Positions 16,764 through 25,490 of a stretch of DNA of 64,000 nucleotides are shown here, piece by piece. The stretch spans positions 372,001-436,000 of the forward strand of contig NZ_JACMYC010000001.1 in the NCBI RefSeq assembly GCF_014266025.1, in the 5' to 3' direction. This DNA is from Nocardioides deserti (GTDB lineage: Bacteria; Actinomycetota; Actinomycetes; Propionibacteriales; Nocardioidaceae). The position numbers were made by a program, and so were the translations under genes. Within the stretch, counting starts at the first letter, position 1. Every line of letters begins with the position of its first letter. The notes below the pieces were generated by a model. The model was not told where the DNA came from and made no database searches. It was given only the letters and a program-made list of their open reading frames with translations.

Positions 16764-17434
16764 CTAGCGTGGGGACCATGTCAGCCCACTCGGGGGCCTC
16801 CGCGGACATCCCGGAGGGCATGAACCCCAATGCCGCCGAGACCTGGCCCAGCCCCGAGCTGATCGCGTCCTGGTTGGGCAGCGAGGCCTACGAGGTCGAG
16901 CCGCTCGGCCCCGGCGAGGGCGCTGCCGTCCCGACCGACGACCCGGCCAAGCAGGCCGAGGCGCGGCACTTCCGTGACGTGCTCGGCCGCTTCGCCTCCG
17001 GCGTCACCGTCGTGACCGCGGTGAGCGGCGGCGAGCCGGTGGGCATGACCTGCCAGTCGTTCTCCAGCGTCTCGCTGGACCCGCCGCTGGTGCTGTTCGT
17101 CCCTGCGAAGACCTCCCGTGCGTGGCCGCTGATCCAGCGCTCGGGGCGGTTCTGCGTCAACTTCCTCGCCGACGGCCAGGCCGAGCTGTCCAACCAGATG
17201 GCCAGCCGCGGCAGCGACAAGTTCGCCGGCGTCGCCTGGCACCCGTCGGCCGCCACCGGCTCGCCGGTGCTCGAGGGCTCGCTGGCCCACGTCGACTGCA
17301 GCGTCCACGCCGTGCACGAGGCCGGCGACCACTGGGTGGTCATCGGCCGGGTGCTGCAGCTCGCCACCGCGCCCGAGGGTGCCGCCGAGGACCCGCTGCT
17401 GTTCTACCGCGGCAAGTACGGCACCACGCGCTGA
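16760..17434 (+). CDS. hsaB: flavin reductase component, HsaB
   Basis: A flavin:NAD(P)H reductase that supplies reduced flavin to HsaA. The FMN-binding split-barrel domain spans about residues 70-220: FRDVLGRFASGVTVVTA, GMTCQSFSSVSLDPPLVLFV and GRFCVNFLADGQ. The chosen GTG 16760 overlaps the hsaC stop (GTGA, as at hsaD/hsaC) and has GGAGG only 3 nt away. An ATG at 16778 is an alternative. Either way the protein has an acidic N-terminal extension of roughly 40-60 residues (including NPNAAETWPSPELIASWLG) that I believe the mycobacterial protein lacks. Confidence 0.9.
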   Translation: MTSVGTMSAHSGASADIPEGMNPNAAETWPSPELIASWLGSEAYEVEPLGPGEGAAVPTDDPAKQAEARHFRDVLGRFASGVTVVTAVSGGEPVGMTCQSFSSVSLDPPLVLFVPAKTSRAWPLIQRSGRFCVNFLADGQAELSNQMASRGSDKFAGVAWHPSAATGSPVLEGSLAHVDCSVHAVHEAGDHWVVIGRVLQLATAPEGAAEDPLLFYRGKYGTTR

Positions 17435-17446
17435 CCGCTCCTCGGA

Positions 17447-18970
17447 TCAGTGCGTGTCGAGCTGACCGGTGAGCCGGCCGTGCCGCTCGGCGCTGGCGTC
17501 GTTCAGCCCGACGATCTCGACGGTCTTGCCCTTCCGGGCGTACTTCGTGGTGATCGCGTCGAGGGCGGCGACCGTCGAGGCGTCCCACACGTGCGAGTCC
17601 GAGAGGTCGATGACGACCCGCTCGGGGTCGCGGGCGTACTCGAACTGCGTGTAGAGGTCGTTGCTCGAGGCGAAGAACAGCTCGCCGGTGACCCGGTAGA
17701 CCGCGGTCGTGGCCCCGTGCTCGTCCTCGACCAGCTCGCGCTCGGTCACGGTGAGGTGTGCGACGCGTCGGGCGAAGAGCGTCATCGCGACGAGCACGCC
17801 GACGACGACGCCGATGGCCAGGTTGTGGGTGAGCACGGTGACCACGACGGTCGCGAGCATCACCGTCGTCTCGGACTTCGGCATCCGCTTTAGCGTGCTC
17901 GGGCGGACCGAGTGCCAGTCGAACGTGCCGACCGAGACCATGATCATCACCGCGACGAGCGCGGCCATCGGGATCAGCGCGACGACGTCGCCGAAGCCGA
18001 CGACGAGGACGAGCAGGAAGACGCCCGCGAGGAAGGTCGAGATCCGGGTGCGAGCGCCCGAGACCTTCACGTTGATCATCGTCTGGCCGATCATCGCGCA
18101 CCCGCCCATGCCGCCGAAGAACCCCGTGATGACGTTCGCGGTGCCCTGACCCCAGGTCTCACGGGTCTTGTCGGAGTGGGTGTCGGTGATGTCGTCGACC
18201 AGCTTCGCCGTGAGCAGCGACTCCAGGATACCGACGAGCGCCATCGCGAGGGCGTACGGCGCGATGATCTCGAGCGTGTCCAGGCTGAACGGCACGTCGG
18301 GCACGAACCAGCTCGGCAGGCTGTCGGGGAGCTCGCCCTCGTCGCCGACGTCGGGGACACCGACCGACCCCACGAGCACGAAGGCGGTCAGCGCGACGAT
18401 GGCGACGAGCGGGGCGGGGATGACGCTGTTGATGCGCGGGAAGCCGACGATGACGGCGATGCCGACGGCGATCATCGGGTAGACCGCCCACGGCACGTCG
18501 ATGAGGTGGTCGATCTGCGCCTCGAAGATCAGGATCGCCAGCGCGTTGACGAAGCCCACCATCACCGAGCGCGGGATGAAGCGCATCAGCTTCGCGACGC
18601 CGGCGAGGGCCAGGACGACCTGGATCACGCCGCCGAGCAGGACGGTGGCGATGAGGTAGTCGTACCCGTGGTCGCGCATGACCGGCGCGATGACCAGGGC
18701 GATCGCGCCGGTCGCTGCGGAGATCATCGCGGGACGGCCACCGAGGAACGAGATCGCGACGGCCATCGTGAACGACGCGAACAGCCCCACCCGCGGATCC
18801 ACACCGGCGATGATCGAGAACGAGATCGCCTCGGGAATCAGCGCGAGGGCGACGACGAGGCCCGCGAGGACCTCGGTGCGGAGCATGCGCGGGGATCGCA
18901 GTGCGGTGCGCACGCTCGGCTCCGCCGGTTCGGCGGAGGCGGGCACGGACGTGGAGGATGGCGAGGACAC
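17447..18970 (-). CDS. SulP-family anion (sulfate) permease with STAS domain
   Basis: A 507-residue transporter. The N-terminal ~400 residues form the multi-helix SulP core (LALIPEAISFSIIAGVDPRVGLFAS, then GGMGGCAMIGQTMINVKVSGA). The C-terminal ~100 residues form a STAS domain with VVIDLSDSHVWDASTVAALDAI. SulP proteins move sulfate, bicarbonate or other anions. The start is GTG 18970. It is divergent from a MerR-family regulator gene, and the 65-bp space holds an inverted repeat, so it is probably that regulator's target. Confidence 0.9.
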   Translation of the reverse strand: MSSPSSTSVPASAEPAEPSVRTALRSPRMLRTEVLAGLVVALALIPEAISFSIIAGVDPRVGLFASFTMAVAISFLGGRPAMISAATGAIALVIAPVMRDHGYDYLIATVLLGGVIQVVLALAGVAKLMRFIPRSVMVGFVNALAILIFEAQIDHLIDVPWAVYPMIAVGIAVIVGFPRINSVIPAPLVAIVALTAFVLVGSVGVPDVGDEGELPDSLPSWFVPDVPFSLDTLEIIAPYALAMALVGILESLLTAKLVDDITDTHSDKTRETWGQGTANVITGFFGGMGGCAMIGQTMINVKVSGARTRISTFLAGVFLLVLVVGFGDVVALIPMAALVAVMIMVSVGTFDWHSVRPSTLKRMPKSETTVMLATVVVTVLTHNLAIGVVVGVLVAMTLFARRVAHLTVTERELVEDEHGATTAVYRVTGELFFASSNDLYTQFEYARDPERVVIDLSDSHVWDASTVAALDAITTKYARKGKTVEIVGLNDASAERHGRLTGQLDTH

Positions 18971-18986
18971 GGACCGACAACCTACT

Positions 18987-19001
18987 CTTCCGCAACGGAA
19001 G
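18987..19001. promoter_or_regulatory. inverted repeat in the SulP/MerR divergent promoter
   Basis: CTTCCG-CAA-CGGAAG is a perfect 6+3+6 inverted repeat, extended by weaker symmetry outward (AACC...GGTT). It lies between the divergent SulP and MerR genes, 17 bp from the SulP start. Palindromes of this kind, placed between spaced promoter elements, are typical MerR-family operators. Binding is inferred from position. Confidence 0.55.
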
Positions 19002-19035
19002 GGTTTGCATCGAGACGACCCAGAGGAGGGGTGAC

Positions 19036-19452
19036 GTGGCCGGCGACACGCGCAGCGCGCCCGCCCTGCACATCGGCGAGGTCGCGAGCCGGACCGAGCT
19101 CTCGCTGCGCAGCCTCCGCCACTGGGAGGAGGTCGGCTTGCTGCACCCCTCCGGCCGCACCGACGGCGGCTTCCGCCTCTACACCGAGGAGGACGTCGAG
19201 AAGATCCTCGTCATCCGCCGGATGAAGCCCCTCGGGTTCACCCTCGAGGAGATGAGGTCGGTGATGACCGACATCGAGGTGCTTCGCGACCCCGGCGCCG
19301 GACCCGCCGAGCGCGAGCAGGCCCGCGGCCGGCTCGAGGTGGTCAGGGCGGACGGCGCCGGACGCCGTGAACGGCTCGCGCGCCAGCTGGCCATGGCCGA
19401 CGAGTTCATCGAGCTGCTCACGGCCGAGTCCGCGCCGCCCGCCGAGCGCTGA
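19036..19452 (+). CDS. MerR family transcriptional regulator
   Basis: A 138-residue protein from GTG 19036, with GAGGAGGGG upstream. The N-terminal winged helix-turn-helix is intact: LHIGEVASRTELSLRSLRHWEEVGLL, then GGFRLYTEEDVEKI. A coiled-coil dimerisation helix follows, with GFTLEEM. No Cys-containing effector loop of metal- or redox-sensing MerR proteins is seen, so it may sense a small molecule. It probably controls the divergent SulP transporter through the repeat at 18987-19001. Confidence 0.85.
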   Translation: MAGDTRSAPALHIGEVASRTELSLRSLRHWEEVGLLHPSGRTDGGFRLYTEEDVEKILVIRRMKPLGFTLEEMRSVMTDIEVLRDPGAGPAEREQARGRLEVVRADGAGRRERLARQLAMADEFIELLTAESAPPAER

Positions 19453-19521
19453 GCCGGGCGCCGACCTCGGCGCGGGTCGTGTGCCCCAGCACGCGGCTCA
19501 CCGCGTCCCCAGGCACACGCG

Positions 19522-20598
19522 TCAGAACGCGTAGCGCACCCGGCACGACGGCAGCGTCTCGCCGATCATGTCGACCAGCTCGTCGACCCAGCGGCGCTTC
19601 CAGGCGACCTTGTAGCGGACGTTCTCCTGGCCGCTCTCCGAGCGCTTGCGCTGCTGGAGGTCGGGGCGCCACAGCTGCTCCTCGCCCTTCGGGTGCCAGC
19701 CGAGGTTGACCTCGTGCAGCTGCTCGTTGTGGGTGAGGAAGATGACCTCGCAGGCCAGCTGGGCCTTGGCCTTCTCACCGATCCCGTCGGCGACCTGCGT
19801 CAGCAGCTCGGCCCACTCCTCCTTCCAGCCCTCGTGCACGACGACCGGGCTGAAGTTGAGGTGCACCTCGTAGCCGGCCTCGACGAAGTCGTCGATGGCG
19901 GCGATCCGCTCGGCGATCCGGGAGGTCCGCAGGTCGAGCTTCTTCGACATCTCCTCGGGCATGAGCGAGAACCGGACGCGGGTGCCGCCGCGGGGGTCCC
20001 AGTCCAGCAGGTCGCGGTTGACGAACTTCGTGGCGAAGCTGGCCTTGGCGCCGTCGAGCCGGGCGTAGAGGTCGACCAGGTCGCGGACGTTGTCGCTGAA
20101 CAGCGCGTCGACCGAGCAGTCACCGTTCTCGCCGAGGTCGTAGACCCAGTCGACGGGGTCGCACTGGTTCGGCACGGTCTTGGGGCCCTGGCGGCCGGCG
20201 TGGCGCTCCAGGTAACCGAGGATCTTCTCGATGTTGACGAACGCGGTGATGGGGTTGGCGTAGCCCTTGCGGCGCGGTACGTAGCAGTACGAACACGCCA
20301 TCGCGCAGCCGTTGGACGTCGAGGGCGCGATGAAGTCGGAGCTGCGGCCGTTCGGCCGGGCGCTCAACGACTTCTTGACGCCGAGCACGAGCACCTCGCG
20401 CTTGTTGCGGACCCAGTCCTCGACGTTGCCCTCGTTGCCGTAGAGCCCGGGGATCGCCTGGTGCGAGAGCACCGGCACCCGTTCGGCGTCGGGGAAGCGG
20501 GCCAGGATCTCGGCGCCGCGGGGGTAGGACTCGATGTCCGGCTCGTGGAAGATCGTTCTGACGTCGAGCATCCGCTCGGCATGGGTGCGTGTCGTCAT
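19522..20598 (-). CDS. spore photoproduct lyase-like radical SAM protein (second of two)
   Basis: A 358-residue radical SAM protein with the motif CAMACSYCY (C-x3-C-x2-C) near residue 100. It also has SPL-type features: APSTSNGC before the cluster, PNQCDPVDWVYDLGENGDCS and SFATKFVNRDLLDW. ATG 20598 is used; a GTG directly before it is equally possible. The homologue at 4424-5521 shares the fold but is much diverged. A 43-codon open frame on the same strand ends 46 bp upstream, so the two are probably one transcript. Substrate is unknown. Confidence 0.78.
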   Translation of the reverse strand: MTTRTHAERMLDVRTIFHEPDIESYPRGAEILARFPDAERVPVLSHQAIPGLYGNEGNVEDWVRNKREVLVLGVKKSLSARPNGRSSDFIAPSTSNGCAMACSYCYVPRRKGYANPITAFVNIEKILGYLERHAGRQGPKTVPNQCDPVDWVYDLGENGDCSVDALFSDNVRDLVDLYARLDGAKASFATKFVNRDLLDWDPRGGTRVRFSLMPEEMSKKLDLRTSRIAERIAAIDDFVEAGYEVHLNFSPVVVHEGWKEEWAELLTQVADGIGEKAKAQLACEVIFLTHNEQLHEVNLGWHPKGEEQLWRPDLQQRKRSESGQENVRYKVAWKRRWVDELVDMIGETLPSCRVRYAF

Positions 20599-20644
20599 CA
20601 CCGGTACAACACGCGGGCGGCCCCGGACAGTCCCGGGGCGGGCG

Positions 20645-20776
20645 TCAGATCCGGGTGCGGATCGGGTTGGCGACCATCCCGATCGGGAAGTCGTCCTGCG
20701 CCTGCGCGGCCTCGGAGGCCTCGGACGCCTCGGCGACCGCGGTCGACTGGCTCGTGGTGACGTCGGTGTCGCTCAT
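20645..20776 (-). CDS. 43-residue hypothetical peptide upstream of the radical SAM gene
   Basis: An ATG-started frame encodes 43 residues. The first half is rich in Ser/Thr/Ala/Glu (AVAEASEASEAAQAQ), followed by DDFPIGMVANPIRTRI at the C-terminus. Its codon positions look coding (G/C-rich third positions), and it lies just upstream of the SPL-like gene on the same strand. No family is recognised. It could be a short regulator, a leader peptide or a substrate of the adjacent radical SAM enzyme; only the adjacency is observed. Confidence 0.45.
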   Translation of the reverse strand: MSDTDVTTSQSTAVAEASEASEAAQAQDDFPIGMVANPIRTRI

Positions 20777-20874
20777 GGAACCCAACTTAGTGCGCGTCGT
20801 CGCAGGTCAGGGGCGTGGGACGGCCACGGCGGGAGAACAGTCCGGTGGCCTTCCTCACACGTCTGTGGACCAGG

Positions 20875-21867
20875 TCAGAGGGGCACCGCAGCACGATGGG
20901 CGCGGGCCGTGCCGAAGAGCTGGCCGAAGGAGTGCGCCCGCTTCAGCACCAGGTGCGCGTCGTGCTCCCAGGTGATCGCGATGCCGCCGTGCAACTGCAC
21001 CGTCTCGGCGGCGACCGCGGTGAGGGCGTCGGAGCAGTACGCCGCCGCGACGTGCGCGAGGCGCTCGCCGTTCGCGCCGCCGCTGGACACGGCGTACGAC
21101 GCCGCCCACGACGCCGAGCGGGCCATCTCGACCAGGACCAGCATGTCGGCCATCCGGTGCTTGAGCGCCTGGAAGGAGCCGATCGGCCGGCCGAACTGCA
21201 CCCGCTCCTTCGAGTAGGCGACCGTCATCTCCAGCGCCCGGGCGGCCGTGCCGACCTGCAGCGCGGCGACGCCCGCGGCGCCCACCAGCGCCGCGCGTGC
21301 AGCGGCGGCTGGGCCGTCCCCGATGCGGGTGGCGGCGGCGGTGTCGACCGCGACGCGGGCGAGCCGGATCGTCTGGTCCATCGACGGTGTCCACTCGCGC
21401 GTGGTCGCCTCGGCATCGAGGAGCCACAGCCCGTCGTCGGTCGCGGCGACGAGCACGGTCGCCAGGTCGCCGTCGAGCACGTCCGCGACGGTCGTGGCGC
21501 CGGGGCTGCCACCGGTCGCGTCGACGAACGCGCCGACCTCGCCGGCGGCGAGCCGGGGGAGCAGTTCGTCCTTCGCCTCGTCGCTCGCGCCGGCCAGCAG
21601 CGCCTCGGACGTCACCAGCGACGACAGCAGGGGCGAGGGCACGAGCGAGCGGCCCATCTCCTCGAGCGCGACGAGCGACTCGAAGAGCGTGAACCCCGCG
21701 CCGCCGTGCTCCTCGGGAATGCCGAGCGCGGCGACGCCGATCTGCTCGCACAGCAGCGCCCACAGCTGCTCGTCGTAGGTCTCGACGCGCGGGTCGGCCC
21801 GCTTGGCCAGCAGCGAGCGGACGGTCGAGGCGAGCTCCTGCTGCTCCTCGGAAAGCGCGAAGTCCAT
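20875..21867 (-). CDS. fadE33: acyl-CoA dehydrogenase FadE33-like (HIP pathway)
   Basis: A 330-residue acyl-CoA dehydrogenase subunit from ATG 21867 (MDFALSEEQQELASTVRSLL). Recognisable blocks are GIPEEHGGAGF, YSKERVQFGRPIGSFQALKH and VQLHGGIAITWEHDAHL. It is last in fadD3-fadE31-fadE32-fadE33, the order seen in Mycobacterium tuberculosis Rv3561-Rv3564. There FadE33 pairs with FadE31 as an alpha2-beta2 heterotetramer. It is short for a full ACAD, as expected for such a partner subunit. The start overlaps the fadE32 stop by one base (TGATG). Confidence 0.85.
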   Translation of the reverse strand: MDFALSEEQQELASTVRSLLAKRADPRVETYDEQLWALLCEQIGVAALGIPEEHGGAGFTLFESLVALEEMGRSLVPSPLLSSLVTSEALLAGASDEAKDELLPRLAAGEVGAFVDATGGSPGATTVADVLDGDLATVLVAATDDGLWLLDAEATTREWTPSMDQTIRLARVAVDTAAATRIGDGPAAAARAALVGAAGVAALQVGTAARALEMTVAYSKERVQFGRPIGSFQALKHRMADMLVLVEMARSASWAASYAVSSGGANGERLAHVAAAYCSDALTAVAAETVQLHGGIAITWEHDAHLVLKRAHSFGQLFGTARAHRAAVPL

Positions 21868-22763
21868 CAGCGCGCCCCGAGCTGCTCGAGCAGCCGGCCG
21901 CGGTGGAAGTCGGGCGTGCCCCAGGCGGTCACGAGCGCGCGGATCCGTCCCAGCCACAGGCTCAGGTCGAACTCCTGGGTGTAGCCGATCGCGCCGTGGA
22001 CCTGGAGGCCGGTGCGCGCTGCGAGGTACGCCGCGTCGCCGCACGCGACCTTCGCCGCCGAGGCATCGACCTCGCCGAGCGCGGCCCCGTGGACCAGCGG
22101 GCGGGCGAAGTCGAGGGCGATCCGGACGTCGGCGAGCGCGTGCTTGATCGCTTGGTAGGAGCCGATCTCGCGACCGAACTGCTTGCGCTGCTTGACGTAG
22201 GTGACCGAGTCCGCGAGCACCCGCTCGCCCGCACCGATCAGCTCCGCGGCGCACGCGAGCACGGCGAGGTCGAACGCCTCGCGGGACGGCTCGGCGCCGC
22301 GGACGGCGCCCGCATCGTCGACACCGTCGACGCGGAAGAGCCGCCGGGTGCGGTCGACCGAGGTCAACCGCTCGCGGACCCCGGTGACGGGCGTGCTGCC
22401 GACGTACACCTCGTCGGCGACGTCGGCGTCGAGCGCGTGCGGCACGTGCGGCAGCAGCGCGACCGTGGCGACGCCCTCGACCTCGCGGCCCAGGGCGACC
22501 GGGAGGTACGCCGCGGACTCGATCCACGGCCCGGGCACCACGTGTCGCCCCAGCGCCTCGAAGGCGATCGCGACCTCGACCGGGGTCGCATCGGTGGCCA
22601 GCGAGAGCACCCCGAGGTCGGCGAGCCGCTTCCACAACGCCAGCCCGGGGCCGGCGTCGCCGTCCGCCCAGGCCCGGGCCGCGCCGACGGTGTCGGCACC
22701 CGCGAGCAGCGACTCGAGCGCGGCGGCGAAGTCGCGCTGGTCCTCGTCGAGCACGAACCTCAC
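21867..22763 (-). CDS. fadE32: acyl-CoA dehydrogenase FadE32-like (HIP pathway)
   Basis: A 298-residue ACAD subunit starting at GTG 22763, which overlaps the fadE31 stop (GTGA). The N-terminal domain is reduced. The C-terminal helical domain is intact, with YVKQRKQFGREIGSYQAIKHALAD and LQVHGAIGYTQEFDLSLWL. In mycobacteria FadE31 and FadE32 act together late in C/D-ring degradation. Assignment rests on the conserved gene order and the short, partner-subunit-like architecture. Confidence 0.85.
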   Translation of the reverse strand: MRFVLDEDQRDFAAALESLLAGADTVGAARAWADGDAGPGLALWKRLADLGVLSLATDATPVEVAIAFEALGRHVVPGPWIESAAYLPVALGREVEGVATVALLPHVPHALDADVADEVYVGSTPVTGVRERLTSVDRTRRLFRVDGVDDAGAVRGAEPSREAFDLAVLACAAELIGAGERVLADSVTYVKQRKQFGREIGSYQAIKHALADVRIALDFARPLVHGAALGEVDASAAKVACGDAAYLAARTGLQVHGAIGYTQEFDLSLWLGRIRALVTAWGTPDFHRGRLLEQLGAR

Positions 22764-23905
22764 TTGCGGACCTCCCGCGGCAGGCCGAGGATCCGCTCGG
22801 CGACGATGTTGCGCTGGATCTCGTTGGTGCCGGCGTAGATCGGGCCGGAGAGCGAGAAGGTGTAGCCGTCCAGCCACGGCGAGGCGACCTCGGCCTCCGG
22901 GCCGAGCAGGTCGAGCGCGGTCTCGTGCAGCGCGATGTCGAGCTCGGACCAGAAGACCTTGTTCACCGATCCCGCGGCGCCCATCTCACCGCCCGCAGCG
23001 AGCCGGGTGACCGTGCCCCACGTGTAGAGCCGGTAGGCCTGCGCCTTGACCCAGGCGTCGACCACGCGGTCCGCCGCGGCGGCCGGCGGCCGCTGGGTCG
23101 AGCGGTGGAGGTCGACGAGCCGGTCGGCGGCGGCGCAGAACCGGCCGGGGGAGCGCAGCGAGAGCCCGCGCTCGTTGCCCGCGGTCGACATCGCCACCCG
23201 CCAGCCGTCGCCCGGGGCGCCGAGGACGTCGGAGTCGGGGACGAAGACGTCCTCGAAGAACACCTCGGCGAAGCCGGCCTCCCCGTCGAGCTGCGCGATC
23301 GGCCGGACCGTGATGCCGTCCGCGTCGAGCGGGAAGAGGAAGTAGGTCAGCCCCGCGTGCCGCTGCGCCTCGGGGTCGGAGCGGAAGAGGCCGAAGCCCC
23401 AGTGTGCGAACGCCGCCCGCGAGGACCAGGTCTTCTGCCCGTTGAGCACCCATCCGCCGCGCTCGTCGTCGCGCCGCGCGGTCGAGCGCAGCGAGGCCAT
23501 GTCGGAGCCCGCCTCGGGCTCGGACCAGCACTGCGCCCAGATCTTCTCGCCGGTCGCCATCGTCGGCAGGAACCGGTCCTGCTGCTCCTTCGTGCCGTGG
23601 TCGAAGATGATCGGCGCGAGCAGGAAGATGCCGTTCTGCGAGACCCGGCCGGGCGCACCAGCGCGGTAGTACTCCTCCTCGAAGACCACCCACTCGACCA
23701 GCGACGCCTCGCGGCCGGAGTACTCCCGCGGCCACGACACCACCGACCAGCGCTCCTCGGCCAGCCGCGCCTCCCACTCCTGGTGGGCCTTCCAGCCGGC
23801 CTCGGTGTCCATCGACGGCAGCGGCTCGGCCGGCACGTTGGCGGCCAGCCACTCCCGCGCCTCGGCCTGGAAGGCCAGCTCGGACTCGGACAGGGACAGG
23901 TCCAT
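22760..23905 (-). CDS. fadE31: acyl-CoA dehydrogenase FadE31-like (HIP pathway)
   Basis: A 381-residue full-length ACAD with the FAD/substrate signature AQCWSEPEAGSDMASLR, the WVLNGQKTWSS strand and the C-terminal GPIYAGTNEIQRNIVAERIL. It is the likely common partner of the shorter FadE32 and FadE33. Its ATG lies directly against the fadD3 stop, so fadD3-fadE31-fadE32-fadE33 form a tightly coupled operon. Its promoter is presumably the KstR2-type region near 25.5 kb. Confidence 0.88.
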   Translation of the reverse strand: MDLSLSESELAFQAEAREWLAANVPAEPLPSMDTEAGWKAHQEWEARLAEERWSVVSWPREYSGREASLVEWVVFEEEYYRAGAPGRVSQNGIFLLAPIIFDHGTKEQQDRFLPTMATGEKIWAQCWSEPEAGSDMASLRSTARRDDERGGWVLNGQKTWSSRAAFAHWGFGLFRSDPEAQRHAGLTYFLFPLDADGITVRPIAQLDGEAGFAEVFFEDVFVPDSDVLGAPGDGWRVAMSTAGNERGLSLRSPGRFCAAADRLVDLHRSTQRPPAAAADRVVDAWVKAQAYRLYTWGTVTRLAAGGEMGAAGSVNKVFWSELDIALHETALDLLGPEAEVASPWLDGYTFSLSGPIYAGTNEIQRNIVAERILGLPREVRK

Positions 23906-25441
23906 TCACTCGCTCCTGGGCTGGTCGCGGAGGTCGGTCTTGAGCACCTTGCCGGACAGGTTCCGAGGCAGCGCGTCGAGGAACGCCACGCGCCGCGGGA
24001 CCTTGAAGTTGGCCAGCCGCTCCTTGCAGTACGCCGTGACGTCGTCGGCGGTGAGGGCCTCGCCCGCCGGGCCGGCCGCGCGGACGACGTACGCCGCGCC
24101 GACCTCGCCCATCCGCTCGTCCGGCACCCCGACGACCGCCACGTCCGCCACGCCCTCGAGCCGGGCGAGCACCTGCTCGACCTCGGCGGGGTAGACGTTG
24201 AAGCCGCCGGAGATGTACATGTCCTTGAGCCGGTCGGTGATCCGCAGGTTGCCGGCCTCGTCGAGCGTGCCGACGTCGCCGGTGTGCAGCCACCCGTCGG
24301 CGTCGATGGCGGCGGCCGTGGCCTCCTCGTCGTCGAGGTAGCCGAGCATCACGTAGTCGCCGCGCAGCAGCAGCTCGCCGGCCTCGCCGGGTGGGGCGTC
24401 GATGCGGGTCTCCATGCCGGGGATCGCTCGGCCGCAGGTGGTCGCGACGAGCTCCGCCGGGTCGCCGGCGCGCGCCATCGTCGCGACGACGGCCTCGGTC
24501 ATGCCGAACGCGGTGACGACCTGGTCGATGCCGAGGCCGTCCGGCGCCGGCTGCCGCATCCGCTCGATGAGCACGACCGGGACGACGGCCGCGCCGGTGA
24601 CGGCGAGCCGCAGCGAGGACAGGTCGCGCTGCTCGCGGCCGGGCGCGGTGAGCAACGACTGGTAGATCGTCGGCGCGCCGGGCAGGACGGTGATCCGCTC
24701 CTCCTCGACGAGCCGCATGGTCGTGTCGAGGTCGAAGGTGGCGAGGGGGTAGAGCGTCGCGCCGGTCACCAGGCCGGTGACGATGCCGACCTTGTAGCCG
24801 AAGGAGTGGAAGAACGGGTTGACCGCCAGGTAGCGGTCCTCGCCGGTCACGCCGCCGAGCTCGCCCCACGCGCGGGCGACCCCGACGGTCTGGCGGTGCG
24901 CGGACATCGCGCCCTTGCTGCGGCCGGTCGTGCCGGAGGTGAAGAGGACGTCGGCGACGTCGTCGGGGGAGACCGACCCGGCGATCGCGTCGACGTCGGC
25001 GGTGGTGACGTCGCCCGGGTCGAGGTCGGCCAGGTCGGCCAGGTCGATCGTCGCGAGCACCGAGGGGTGCTCGCCGGTCACCCGCAGGTCGGCCAGCTGG
25101 GTGCGCCCCAGGAAGCCGTCGGCGACGACCACCAGCCGCGCGGCGGTCCGCTCGACGACGTCGGCGACCTCGTGGGCGGTGTACCGGGAGTTGAGCGGCA
25201 CGAGCACGCCGCCGGCGTACGACACCGCCAGGCCCGCCACGACCCAGTCGATGCTGTTCGGCGCCCACAGGCAGACCCGGTCGCCGGGGCGGAGGCCGCG
25301 GGCGACGTACGCCCGGGCCGCGCGCCGGACCCGGCCCAGCAGCTCGAGGAACGTGACGACCTCGCCGTCCTGGACGTACGCCGGGTGGTCGCCGAAGCGG
25401 TCCGCCGCCGCGCCGAGCGCGGCCGGGATCGTCTGCTCCAC
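23906..25441 (-). CDS. fadD3: HIP-CoA synthetase FadD3 (acyl-CoA ligase)
   Basis: A 511-residue AMP-forming ligase that activates HIP, the C/D-ring propionate left after HsaD, with ATP and CoA. The P-loop motif LFTSGTTGRSKGAM is near residue 170. The A5/A7 region includes AFGMTEA and LHTGDVGTLDEAG, and the hinge/A8 DRLKDMYISGGFNVYPAEVE and catalytic-Lys NLSGKVLKTDLR are intact. GTG 25441 has AGGAGG six bases upstream, so unlike the divergent fadE30 its mRNA has a normal leader. It heads the fadD3-fadE31-32-33 operon. Confidence 0.9.
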   Translation of the reverse strand: MEQTIPAALGAAADRFGDHPAYVQDGEVVTFLELLGRVRRAARAYVARGLRPGDRVCLWAPNSIDWVVAGLAVSYAGGVLVPLNSRYTAHEVADVVERTAARLVVVADGFLGRTQLADLRVTGEHPSVLATIDLADLADLDPGDVTTADVDAIAGSVSPDDVADVLFTSGTTGRSKGAMSAHRQTVGVARAWGELGGVTGEDRYLAVNPFFHSFGYKVGIVTGLVTGATLYPLATFDLDTTMRLVEEERITVLPGAPTIYQSLLTAPGREQRDLSSLRLAVTGAAVVPVVLIERMRQPAPDGLGIDQVVTAFGMTEAVVATMARAGDPAELVATTCGRAIPGMETRIDAPPGEAGELLLRGDYVMLGYLDDEEATAAAIDADGWLHTGDVGTLDEAGNLRITDRLKDMYISGGFNVYPAEVEQVLARLEGVADVAVVGVPDERMGEVGAAYVVRAAGPAGEALTADDVTAYCKERLANFKVPRRVAFLDALPRNLSGKVLKTDLRDQPRSE

Positions 25442-25490
25442 CGTTCACCTCCTGCCTCTCCGGGCCCCCGGAAGGGACCGATCTGCCCAA

